A DNA stretch of 64,000 nucleotides from Massilia sp. IC2-278 (GTDB lineage: Bacteria > Pseudomonadota > Gammaproteobacteria > Burkholderiales > Burkholderiaceae_D), in NCBI RefSeq assembly GCF_020708045.1, contig NZ_JAJFES010000005.1:214538-278537 (forward strand). Reading direction: 5' to 3'. Shown here in pieces: positions 15,425-24,190 of this stretch. A program made the translations under genes and the position numbers. Below the pieces are notes generated by a model. It did no database searches. It saw nothing but the letters and a program-made list of their open reading frames with translations, and was not told the origin of the DNA. How positions within the stretch are numbered: position 1 is the first letter of the stretch; each line of letters opens with the position of its first letter.

Positions 15425-18400
15425 ATGACTGACCCGACCACGCCCATGACCCGCTTTCCGCTCCCTGCCAGCATGCTGCGCGCCGCCCTGATGTCGGCCG
15501 CCCTGGCCACCCTGGCCTCCCCCGCCCAGGCCGAGATCCCCGGCTTCCCGATAACGCCGGACTGCCCGCCCAACTCCAGCTGCGTGCCCAGCACCCCGCC
15601 GGTCACGCCGCCCGGCACCTGTGGCCCCGGCCCGGGCGGGGCCACCTGCGGCGCCGGCGGTCCGGCCGCCAGCGGCAGCGCCACCGGCATCAACGTCGGC
15701 GCCGGCAACCCGGTCAACATCATCAATGGCAACAAGTACGGGCGCGAAGTCGACATGCCCGCCCTGCCCGGCGTGCTCGGCCTCGAGATCGTGCGCCACT
15801 ACAACAGCGCGTACAGCGGGCCGAACGGCTCGACCAACCTGCTGGGGCGCGGCTGGAAGCTGTCCTACGAAACCGACCTGTACATCACTCCGGCCACGCT
15901 GCAGGTGGTGCAGGCCGACGGCAGCCGCATCATCTTCAGCCGCGACCCGCGCCAGCCCAGCCTGTGCGCCAGCGGCGATCCGGCCGACGGCAGCATCGAG
16001 ATCATCCGCCGCACCCGCCAGGAAGAATACGTGTGGACCATGGCCGACGGCCGCAAGCTCAGCTTCGACACCAGGGGCAAGCTGGTCCAGGTGCGCCATC
16101 CGGGCGGCGAGTTCCTCACCCTCGGCTACGACCGCGGCGGCCTGCTGCTGAGCGTGACCGATCCGCAAGGCCGCAGCCTGCGCCTGAACTACCGCAGCCG
16201 CAGCAGCAATGCCTTTGCCGGCGTGGAGTCGATCGACAGCCCGCTCGGCCGCTTTACCTACCGCCATGGCGGCACGCCGCCCAAAGGCGCAACGGTGGGC
16301 GCGCGCGACCTGCTGGCCAACCTGGCCGGGGTGCGCTATCCGGGCAATGCCGGCGGGCGCGACTACCACTACGAAGACACGCTGCGCCCGACCTACCTGA
16401 CCGGTATCAGCCTGCTCGACGGGCAAGGTGCGCAGCGCTATGCGACCTACCGCTACAACGCCGACGGCAAGGCGGTATTCACTAGCCACGCCGGCAACAG
16501 CGGAAAAGTGGAACTCGACTTCAGCGCGCCCGGCCGCACCACGCTCACCAACAGCCTGGGCCAGAAGACCGTGTACCGCCACGCGGTGCTGGCCGGCCAG
16601 TACCGCCTGCTCGAGGTGCGCGGCCCCGGCTGCGCCGACTGCGGCGAAACCAACCTGCGCTACAGCTACGACGAGGCCGGACGCCTGCTCGAAACCACCA
16701 AGCTCGACCGCAACGGCCAGCCGCTGCGCGGCCTGCGCACCGAATACGATGCGCGCAGCCGGCCGCTGCGCATCCGCCAGTTCGCCTACGTCAACGGCAA
16801 GCCCGCCCGCGCCGAACTGGTCACGCGCTACGAGTACGGCCAGTTCGACAGCCCGACCCTGATCGTCCGCCCAAGCGTGGTGGCCGGCAAGGAGGCGGTC
16901 ACCCGCATCGCCTACAACGACGCGGCCCAGCCGCTCAGCATCAGCGAACACGGCTGGGCGCCGCATGCCGGTGACCAGGCCGGCGCCGCCGTGCCGATCG
17001 TACGCACCACGCGCTACGGCTACCGCACCGTGAACGGCCGCAGCCTGCTGGCGCGCATCGACGGCCCGCTGCCGAACGGGCCCAAGGCGACGCCGGCCGA
17101 CTCCGACATCACCGAGATCGAATGGGACGGCAAGGGCAATGCGCCGCTGGCGCTGACCCGGCCGGGCATGCTGCGCAGCAGCGTCGAGTACGACGCCCTG
17201 TGGCGCATCGCCGGCGTGCGCAGCGACAGCGGCGCCGCCACCCGCTACGGCTATGACGCACGCGGCCGCCGCAGCACGGTGACGAGCGGCGGCATCGCCT
17301 GGCAGACCCGCTTCGACGTCCTCGACCGGATCGCGGAAACCGGCTACACCAAAGACGGCGCCTACACGGCCACCAGCCGCCGCGGCGCCGACCTGGGCGG
17401 CCTGAATGTCTGGAGCGTGAACCGGGACGGGCAATGGCAGCGCCAGCTGTTCGACACCGAGGGCCGCCTGCGCGAAACCGGCCTGCGCGCCGGCGCCCGT
17501 GCCCAGGTGCGCCAGTATGCCTACGACGAGGCCAACCGCCTGAGCGCGGTGAGCGACGCCGAAGGCGGCGTGCGCCGCATCGTCTGGAACGCGGCCGACC
17601 AGGCCGAGGCGCGCATCGATGCGCTCGGCCGCGTCCAGCGCTACCGCTACGACGGTTCCGGCCAGCTGGCCGAGGTGATCGACGCCGCGAATACCTGGCA
17701 GGCGCAGGCCACGCAGATCGAGCGCGACGCGCTGGGCATCACGACCGCGGTCACCGCCGCCAACGGCGCGCGCACCCGCTACACCACCGACGATTTCGGC
17801 CGCACCCTGCGCATCGACAGCCCGGACAGCGGCGCCGCCACGCGCCGCTACGACGAGGCCGGCCGCCTGGTGGCCACCGGCGACGCGCTCGGCAACCGCG
17901 CCGAGTACCGCTACGACGCCGCCGGCCGCATCGTGCGCCAGAGCGTGAGCGGCCCCGGCATGGCGCGCCCGCAGGTCACCAGCTGGATCTATGAGGGCGC
18001 GCTGCTGGTGGCGGTCGAGCACCCCGTGCAGGGCGAGCGTTACGCCTACGACGCCAAGGGACGCCTGCTGCAGAAGACAGTCACCCTGCAGCGCCCGGGC
18101 GGCGCGCCGCTGGTCAGCAGCGTGCGCTACGGCTACGGCGCCGACGGGCAGACGGAGTCGGTGACGCTGGCCGACGGCAGCCTGCTGCAGGTGAAGCGCG
18201 ACGCCATGAACGCGGTCGTGGGGCTCGAGCGCCAGCGCATCGTCACGCCCTGGCTGCGCTGGATGCTGCCGGCCGAGCGCCTGGCGCACGGCATCCGGCG
18301 CGACCTGGCCGACATCAGCGGCTTCGAGTACGGCAACGGCATCCGGGCACGCTTCGAGCGCAGCGCAGCAGGCGCCCTGGCGCGCGTGGCCTACGAGCGG

Positions 18401-20662
18401 GGGCCTGGAACGGCACAGGCGCCGGGCGCCGGCCATGCGCCGGCTGCGGCCAGCGCCAGCCTGGCGCGGCGCTTCGGCATCGCGCCGGCCCATGCGGCAT
18501 CCGCGCAGCCGGCGGCGCCGCTGGCCCTGCGCTTCGATACGCAGGCCGTGCTCGACTACCGCTACCTGTGGGACGTGCAGGGCAACCTGCTGCGCCTGGC
18601 CGCTGCCGGCGGCGTGCGCGACCACGCCTACGATGCGCACGACCGCCTGATCGTGGAAGCACGCCGCGACACGGCCGCCGGCCTGCGCCAGGTGGCGCTC
18701 GACGGCGCCGCTGAAGCGCGCTATTTCTACGACAAGGGCGGCAACCGCATCCTGGGCCAGGAAGGCGCCACGCTGCGCACCGCCTATGCGCCGGACAGCA
18801 ACCGCTGGCTGGGCCAGCCCGGGGCGCAAGGCGCGGTGCAATACGATGCGAACGGCCAGCCGCGCAGTGCCGGCAAGCGCAGCTATGGCTGGGACGCGCT
18901 CGGCAAGCTGGTGTCGGTGCGCGAAGGCGCCCGCCTGCTCGCCGAGTACCGCTACAACCACCGCGGCGAACGGGTCGCCAAGCGCACCGGCGACCAGCAG
19001 CGCTTCTACCTGTACAGCGGACGCCGCCTGAACGCCGAACTCGATGCCGAAGGCCGCGTGCTGCGCGAGTATGTCTACCTGGCGGGCCGGCCGCTGGCGG
19101 TGATCGACAGCGAAGATGGCGTCGACCCAGCCACCCCCGCCTCGGCCTTCGTGCAGGCGCTGCGCGACGTCGGCACCGCCTTCCGCAACTGGTTCGGCAT
19201 CGCAGGCCAGAGCGTGACCTACCTGCACACCAACCACCTGGGCGCGCCGGAAGCGGCCACCGATGGCGACGGCAAGGCGGTGTGGAAGGTGCGCTATGCC
19301 GCCTTTGGCGCCGTGACGGCGGACGAACGTGTCCGCAGCGCCTTCCGCCAGCCGCTGCGCCTGCCGGGCCAGGTCGAGGACGAGGAAACCGGCCTGTACT
19401 ACAACGACCACCGCTACTACGATCCGCGCACCGGCCGCTACCTGAGCCCCGACCCGCTCGGGCTGCATGCCGCGGCAAATGCGTATGCCTACGTCGACAG
19501 CAATCCGCTCAAGTACGTGGACCCGGAAGGGCTGGTCCTGTTTGCGTTCGACGGCACGGGCAATACCCAGGATGCGAACTGGCTGAGGGAAAACCAGAGT
19601 TCGCTCTCGAACGTGGCCCTGTTCCAGCGCGCCTACAGCGACAACAGCCGCTACATCTCGGGCGTGGGGACGGTCGACACCAGCGACCCGTCGCGGCCGA
19701 TCCGGCCCGGCGACTACGTGCCCTGGTATATTCCCCTGTCCGACGAAAAGGCCGACATGGGCGCCAACTACTCGGGCCGGGCCAGGATCGAGCGCATGGT
19801 GGAGTATTTCAGGATGGAGGCCGACCTTGCCGCCGACAACGAGATCATGGAAATCGACATCATCGGCTTCAGCCGGGGCGCCGCCCAAGCGCGCGACTTC
19901 GCCAACCGGATCGTCGCCAATACCACCAACGGCTGGTACCGCTACACGACGATCGAAAACGGCGCGACGGTCACCCATTGCCAGCGCGTGAACTTCCGCT
20001 TCATGGGCTTGTGGGATACGGTGCTCAGCACGGACTGGGGCTCGGGCCCGGATTACCAGCTCGGCATTCCCGACCAGTTTGCGTATGTGGCGCAGGCCGT
20101 GGCGCTGAACGAGTTCCGTGGCCAGACCCTGCGTGACCTGTCCGGTTCCGTAGGCGCCTTCCCGCTGGAGTCGATACTGGGGAACAGGGCGCCGGAAAAC
20201 AAGACCCGCATCGAACTCGGCTTCATCGGCGCGCACGCGGACATCGGTGGCGGCTTTGCCTCCGACCAGAACGACCTGGCCAAGGTTGCGCTGAACTGGA
20301 TGCTGAACCAGGCTGTCAAGGCGGGCGTGCCGGTCAGCACCAGCACGGCGCCGATCAAGGCCGATCCGGTCCTGCACGACAAGAGCGACAACCAGTTCAC
20401 CGGCGCCCCGACCGCATCCGAGGAAGACCGCCAAGTCCGCTACACGAACGGCCGCACCTCGACGCAGCGCAACATGTCGGGAGCCGGCATGGAGTTCGGC
20501 GACACCGGCCAGTTCATTTCCTACCTGCCGGGTACGGCCGATGCGGAGGGCAACCTGGTGCGCACGCCACGCGCCGATTACGTTACCGGTAACGTCAACA
20601 TGCCGGCCTACCTGGAATGGCTGAAGCAGCACGGCTATGACCTGACCCTCACCGTTCAATGA
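15425..20662 (+). CDS. Sec-exported RHS protein with C-terminal DUF2235 lipase-like domain
   Basis: A 1745-residue protein (alternative start ATG 15446). The Sec signal ends near PAQA-EI. The Pro/Cys-rich linker and DUF6531-like region (NVGAGNP, INGNKY, GRGWKLSYETD) are almost the same as in the RHS protein at 6874. YD repeats run to about residue 1310. The RHS core end (DEETGLYYNDHRYYDP, YLSPDPLG, VDPEG) lies at ~1315-1370. The C-terminal ~375 residues form a DUF2235 domain: 'FDGTGNT', nucleophile motif GFSRG near residue 1480, 'FMGLWDT' (Asp near 1530) and 'GAHADIGGG' (His near 1603). This family includes Tle1-type phospholipase effectors. Translation is coupled (ATGA) to the next gene. Confidence 0.9.
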   Translation: MTDPTTPMTRFPLPASMLRAALMSAALATLASPAQAEIPGFPITPDCPPNSSCVPSTPPVTPPGTCGPGPGGATCGAGGPAASGSATGINVGAGNPVNIINGNKYGREVDMPALPGVLGLEIVRHYNSAYSGPNGSTNLLGRGWKLSYETDLYITPATLQVVQADGSRIIFSRDPRQPSLCASGDPADGSIEIIRRTRQEEYVWTMADGRKLSFDTRGKLVQVRHPGGEFLTLGYDRGGLLLSVTDPQGRSLRLNYRSRSSNAFAGVESIDSPLGRFTYRHGGTPPKGATVGARDLLANLAGVRYPGNAGGRDYHYEDTLRPTYLTGISLLDGQGAQRYATYRYNADGKAVFTSHAGNSGKVELDFSAPGRTTLTNSLGQKTVYRHAVLAGQYRLLEVRGPGCADCGETNLRYSYDEAGRLLETTKLDRNGQPLRGLRTEYDARSRPLRIRQFAYVNGKPARAELVTRYEYGQFDSPTLIVRPSVVAGKEAVTRIAYNDAAQPLSISEHGWAPHAGDQAGAAVPIVRTTRYGYRTVNGRSLLARIDGPLPNGPKATPADSDITEIEWDGKGNAPLALTRPGMLRSSVEYDALWRIAGVRSDSGAATRYGYDARGRRSTVTSGGIAWQTRFDVLDRIAETGYTKDGAYTATSRRGADLGGLNVWSVNRDGQWQRQLFDTEGRLRETGLRAGARAQVRQYAYDEANRLSAVSDAEGGVRRIVWNAADQAEARIDALGRVQRYRYDGSGQLAEVIDAANTWQAQATQIERDALGITTAVTAANGARTRYTTDDFGRTLRIDSPDSGAATRRYDEAGRLVATGDALGNRAEYRYDAAGRIVRQSVSGPGMARPQVTSWIYEGALLVAVEHPVQGERYAYDAKGRLLQKTVTLQRPGGAPLVSSVRYGYGADGQTESVTLADGSLLQVKRDAMNAVVGLERQRIVTPWLRWMLPAERLAHGIRRDLADISGFEYGNGIRARFERSAAGALARVAYERGPGTAQAPGAGHAPAAASASLARRFGIAPAHAASAQPAAPLALRFDTQAVLDYRYLWDVQGNLLRLAAAGGVRDHAYDAHDRLIVEARRDTAAGLRQVALDGAAEARYFYDKGGNRILGQEGATLRTAYAPDSNRWLGQPGAQGAVQYDANGQPRSAGKRSYGWDALGKLVSVREGARLLAEYRYNHRGERVAKRTGDQQRFYLYSGRRLNAELDAEGRVLREYVYLAGRPLAVIDSEDGVDPATPASAFVQALRDVGTAFRNWFGIAGQSVTYLHTNHLGAPEAATDGDGKAVWKVRYAAFGAVTADERVRSAFRQPLRLPGQVEDEETGLYYNDHRYYDPRTGRYLSPDPLGLHAAANAYAYVDSNPLKYVDPEGLVLFAFDGTGNTQDANWLRENQSSLSNVALFQRAYSDNSRYISGVGTVDTSDPSRPIRPGDYVPWYIPLSDEKADMGANYSGRARIERMVEYFRMEADLAADNEIMEIDIIGFSRGAAQARDFANRIVANTTNGWYRYTTIENGATVTHCQRVNFRFMGLWDTVLSTDWGSGPDYQLGIPDQFAYVAQAVALNEFRGQTLRDLSGSVGAFPLESILGNRAPENKTRIELGFIGAHADIGGGFASDQNDLAKVALNWMLNQAVKAGVPVSTSTAPIKADPVLHDKSDNQFTGAPTASEEDRQVRYTNGRTSTQRNMSGAGMEFGDTGQFISYLPGTADAEGNLVRTPRADYVTGNVNMPAYLEWLKQHGYDLTLTVQ

Positions 20663-21315
20663 CAGCCCCCACGATGAAAGCACACATGATGCGACTGCGA
20701 CTTCTCCCCCTGCTTGGCCTGCTCAGCCTTCCCTTGTCAAGCGCATGGGCCGCCCACGATGGCGGCGCGGGACAGGCGCCTGGCCGGCCGCCCGGTTTCG
20801 GCACGCTCAGGCTGGACGCGAATCCCGAGAAAACCTTCGTCTCGGTCTTCGACGACAAAGGCCAGCAATTTGCCGGCGCCGCGCGCCTCGGCAAGAAAGC
20901 CGTCAGCAACAGCGCCGGCGGATCGCGCGCCCTCCCCAGGTCGATCCGGGCAACCTGGCGCAGCGGGCAGCCCTATCTCACGAGCGAAGGCACCTGGAGC
21001 GGCGGCACAGTCATGGGCGACTACACGGCGGCCGTGGCCGAACGCATCCCGCAGGAAGTCTTCGACTACATCCGCCAGCACGGCGGCGCGCTGCGCCTGA
21101 AGCTGAGGATCGTGGACGGGGCCGTGCTGGTCGGCTGGGACGTCGAACAGTTTGTAAAGGCTCAGGGCCCCGGGACGGGCGGCAGCGGTGTGCAATACGC
21201 CATGGCCGGCGGCGACTTCCGCGAGGACAGGGTCGTCAACGGCAAGGTCGTCGAACCGGGCTGGGAGCGGGTACCGCCGGCGCCGGGGCGGGCGGTCCAG
21301 CAGAAGCAGCCATGA
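20659..21315 (+). CDS. Exported protein coupled to RHS-lipase, candidate immunity protein
   Basis: A 218-residue protein whose ATG overlaps the RHS stop (ATGA). The Sec signal ends near SSAWA-AH and there is no lipobox. A Gly/Pro-rich stretch is followed by a compact domain: 'SIRATWRSGQPYL', 'AERIPQEVFDYIRQHGGALRLKLRIVDGAVLVGWDVE'-type strands (residues ~95-165). This loosely resembles DUF2931-type periplasmic proteins; the similarity is from memory and weak. The immediate coupling to a lipase-type toxin gene makes an immunity role likely but unproven. Its own stop overlaps the next start. Confidence 0.7.
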   Translation: MTAPTMKAHMMRLRLLPLLGLLSLPLSSAWAAHDGGAGQAPGRPPGFGTLRLDANPEKTFVSVFDDKGQQFAGAARLGKKAVSNSAGGSRALPRSIRATWRSGQPYLTSEGTWSGGTVMGDYTAAVAERIPQEVFDYIRQHGGALRLKLRIVDGAVLVGWDVEQFVKAQGPGTGGSGVQYAMAGGDFREDRVVNGKVVEPGWERVPPAPGRAVQQKQP

Positions 21316-21983
21316 CACCGGCAATCCTGGCGCGCGCCGCCGCCCTGCTCTTGTTGACAGGCGCGGCCATTGGCGCGCAGGCGGCGTGGCCTGAAAACGA
21401 CCTGGTGCTGACCGATGCAAGCGCCTGCGCGAAGCCCCGCCTGGCCGCGCCGCCGCGCCTGAAGGAATCCCACGCGCGCTACAACATCCGGCGCCGCTAC
21501 ATCGACCTCGATGGCAGCGGCACCTGCGTGCTGATGGAGTTCTGGGTAGAGCGGCTGAGCGGCAGCGACTCGCCCGGCATGCGCACGCTCGGGCATCGCT
21601 TCCTGCGCGCCGCCGGCAAGAAATGGGCGGCGTTCGAGACCGATCTGCAGTTGTTTCCCTACCTGCTGCGCTCGCCGGGCGGCGGGCAGGCTTACCTGGT
21701 CGTTGCCCCCGACTACGACATGGACAGCATGAGCGCCGGCGGCGTCCAGCCGGAAGTGTATGCGCGCGGCGGCTGGCAGACCGGCGAGCCGGGTTGGGTC
21801 GATCGGTATGTGCTGCTGCCGGCCGCTCAGGAACGAGGCCACATCCTGCGTGCGCTGGCCGGCCAACTGGCGCAGCGTACGGCGCCGGAGCAGCAGACAC
21901 ACGGCGAGCGCAAGCGCATCCGTGCCCTGCTGTTCGCAGCGGCCGAGGCGGACAAGACAGGCGCAGCGGCGCCCTTGCCCTGA
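21312..21983 (+). CDS. Exported LDGxGxC-family protein A2
   Basis: A 223-residue paralogue of the protein at 12035, coupled to the preceding gene by an ATGA overlap. It has a Sec signal (ending near IGAQA-AW), 'SACAKPRLAAPPRL', the signature 'IDLDGSGTC', then 'LMEFWVERLSG' and 'GMRTLGHRFLRAAG'. The region resembling A1 ends around residue 110; the C-terminal halves differ. Placement of an A-type gene downstream of each RHS gene is the main evidence for a shared role. Nothing enzymatic is visible. Confidence 0.75.
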   Translation: MTPAILARAAALLLLTGAAIGAQAAWPENDLVLTDASACAKPRLAAPPRLKESHARYNIRRRYIDLDGSGTCVLMEFWVERLSGSDSPGMRTLGHRFLRAAGKKWAAFETDLQLFPYLLRSPGGGQAYLVVAPDYDMDSMSAGGVQPEVYARGGWQTGEPGWVDRYVLLPAAQERGHILRALAGQLAQRTAPEQQTHGERKRIRALLFAAAEADKTGAAAPLP

Positions 21984-22157
21984 CGCGCCGTCTCAGTCTG
22001 TCGGCGAAAAGGCTGCGCAGCGTCATTCCCCCCGTACGCCATACGGAAACAAGCCGGCTGCCGTTCGTCCGCTTCCAGGACCGTTCGGCACCTTTTTTCC
22101 TGCACGGCCCGGACCGTCCCGATACTGGCGCTTCCTCAACCAACATCGACGACCGCC

Positions 22158-24158
22158 ATGCGCCTTCGCCCTTGCCGCTTGCCTCTGCTCCTGCTTGCTG
22201 CCTGCATCACCCTTCCCGCCGCCGCGCTCGACACCGCCCGCCTCGACCCGGCCACGCGCGCCAACGACGATCTGTTCCGCGCCGCGAATGGCGCCTGGCT
22301 GGCGGCCACCGCGATTCCTGCCGAGCGCAGTGAAGTCTACGGCGCCGACCTGCCGGCCAGCGTCAACGCCCGCGTGCGCGCCATCGTCGACGGCCTGCGC
22401 GCGCATCCGCAAGCACCCGGCAGCATCGAACGCAAGCTGGTCGACTTCCATGACAGCATGCGCGACCTGGCCGCAATCGACCGCGCGGGTCTGGCGCCGC
22501 TGCGCGCGCAGCTGGACGCGATCGACGCGATCCGCACGGTTGACGACCTGGCGCGCTGGCAGGGCCAGGCACAGGGCATCCTCAAGACGCCGCTGTGGCT
22601 GTGGGGCGGCTTTGCCGACTTCAAGGACCCGACGCGCAACCGGGTGCTCGTGATGCAAGGCGGCCTCGGCCTGCCCGAGCGCGACTATTACCTGGGCCAG
22701 GATGCGCGCCTGCTGGCGGCGCGGGCGGCCTATCTGCGCTATCTGGAGACGCTGGCGCAGCTGGCCGGCGAGCCGCAACCGCAGGCGGCCGCGCGGCGCG
22801 TGCTGGCGCTGGAAACGCGCCTGGCGCAGGCCCACGTGCCGGCGGCCGAGGCGATGAACCCGGCGCATGTGCGCTCGCTCGACGCACACCAGCTTGCGCA
22901 ACGGGCGCCCGGCCTGGCCTGGGACGCCTTTTTGCAGGCGTCGGCAATACCCGAAGGCCACGCGGTGAACGTAGTGCAGCCGGCGGCGGCTGGCGCCATC
23001 GCGGCCTTGCAGCGCGAGCTGCCGCTGGACGACTGGAAGCTGTACTTCCACCTGCGCCTGCTGGACGTGTCGGCGCCGCTGCTGCCGGCGCCCTTCCGCG
23101 CCGCGCACTTCGAATTCCGCGGCAAGGCATTGGGCGGCCTGTCGGTACCGGTGCCGCAGGACGAGCGGGCGCTCGACGCCCTCACCGAGGCGCTGGGCGA
23201 TGGTCTCGGTGCGCTCTACATGGCGCGTCACTTCCCGCCCGGGCACAAGGCGCGTGTCGAAGCCATGACAGCGCAACTGCAACGCGCCGCAAGCGAAGCG
23301 GTCGTCCACATCCCCTGGCTCGGTACCCAGGCCCGCAAGGAGGCGCAGGCGAAGATCGCCGGCATGCGCGCCAAGGTCGGCTATCCGGCCACATGGCGCG
23401 ACTACGGCATGCTTGCCATCGAACCCGGCGACGCCCTCGGCAACCGCAACCGCGCGCGCCGCCACGAATGGCTGCGCCTGGTCGCCCTGTCCGGCACCCC
23501 GATCGAACGCGGCGCCTGGGCCATGAGCCCGCTCGAGGCGAACGCCTTCTACGATCCAATGCTCAACGAGATCAACCTGCCGGCCGCCATCCTGCAGGCG
23601 CCCTTCTTCGATGCGGCGGCCGACGAGGCGTCCAACTACGGCGGCATCGGCGCCCTGATTGCGCACGAGATCAGCCACGCTTTTGACGCAACCGGCTCCC
23701 AGTTCGACAGCCGCGGCGTGCAGCGCGACTGGTGGACAGCCGCCGACCATGCCGCCTTCGATGCGTTCGGCAAGGGCCTGGCGGCACGCTTCGATGCGCT
23801 GGAGGCGCTGCCCGGTACGCGCGTGAACGGCAGGCTGACCCTGTCCGAGAACATGGCCGACCTGATGGGCCTGCAACTGGCCTGGCGCGCCTACCAGCAT
23901 GCGCTGGGCGGCAGGCCGGCGCCCGTGATCGGCGGGCGCAGCGGCGCACAGCGTTTCTTCCTGGCCTATGCCCAGCAATGGGCGGTGAAGCGGCGCGACG
24001 AGCGCACCCTGCAGCTGCTGACGAGCGACCCGCATGCGCCGCCGGGGCTGCGCGCCAACTTCCCGGCCATGCAGCTCGACGCTTTCCACGACGCCTTTGG
24101 CACCCACGCCGGAGACGCCATGTACCTGCCTCCGGCCGCGCGCCTGCGGGTGTGGTGA
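22158..24158 (+). CDS. pepO: M13 family (neprilysin-like) zinc metallopeptidase
   Basis: A 666-residue exported endopeptidase with a Sec signal (MRLRPCRLPLLLLAACITLPAAA). It has the M13 N-terminal domain and the full zinc site: 'NAFYDPMLNEINLPAAILQAPFFD', HEISHAFD near residue 503, then SENMADLMG near residue 563 carrying the third ligand. The C-terminus 'MYLPPAARLRVW' matches the family end. The length is typical for bacterial PepO. The stop TGA shares a base with an ATG in frame with the following sensor kinase gene, so the three genes to 26025 may form one unit. It probably degrades peptides in the periplasm or outside the cell. Confidence 0.9.
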   Translation: MRLRPCRLPLLLLAACITLPAAALDTARLDPATRANDDLFRAANGAWLAATAIPAERSEVYGADLPASVNARVRAIVDGLRAHPQAPGSIERKLVDFHDSMRDLAAIDRAGLAPLRAQLDAIDAIRTVDDLARWQGQAQGILKTPLWLWGGFADFKDPTRNRVLVMQGGLGLPERDYYLGQDARLLAARAAYLRYLETLAQLAGEPQPQAAARRVLALETRLAQAHVPAAEAMNPAHVRSLDAHQLAQRAPGLAWDAFLQASAIPEGHAVNVVQPAAAGAIAALQRELPLDDWKLYFHLRLLDVSAPLLPAPFRAAHFEFRGKALGGLSVPVPQDERALDALTEALGDGLGALYMARHFPPGHKARVEAMTAQLQRAASEAVVHIPWLGTQARKEAQAKIAGMRAKVGYPATWRDYGMLAIEPGDALGNRNRARRHEWLRLVALSGTPIERGAWAMSPLEANAFYDPMLNEINLPAAILQAPFFDAAADEASNYGGIGALIAHEISHAFDATGSQFDSRGVQRDWWTAADHAAFDAFGKGLAARFDALEALPGTRVNGRLTLSENMADLMGLQLAWRAYQHALGGRPAPVIGGRSGAQRFFLAYAQQWAVKRRDERTLQLLTSDPHAPPGLRANFPAMQLDAFHDAFGTHAGDAMYLPPAARLRVW

Positions 24159-24190
24159 TGGCCAACGCTATACTGCGCCATCACCTTGCC

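Noticed and set aside
15377..20683. A minus-strand open frame of ~1770 codons antisense to the second RHS gene
   Set aside because: It is the mirror of a GC-rich repetitive gene; its residues (long A/V/G/H/R runs) show no domain. The plus strand carries RHS and DUF2235 motifs and a signal peptide.
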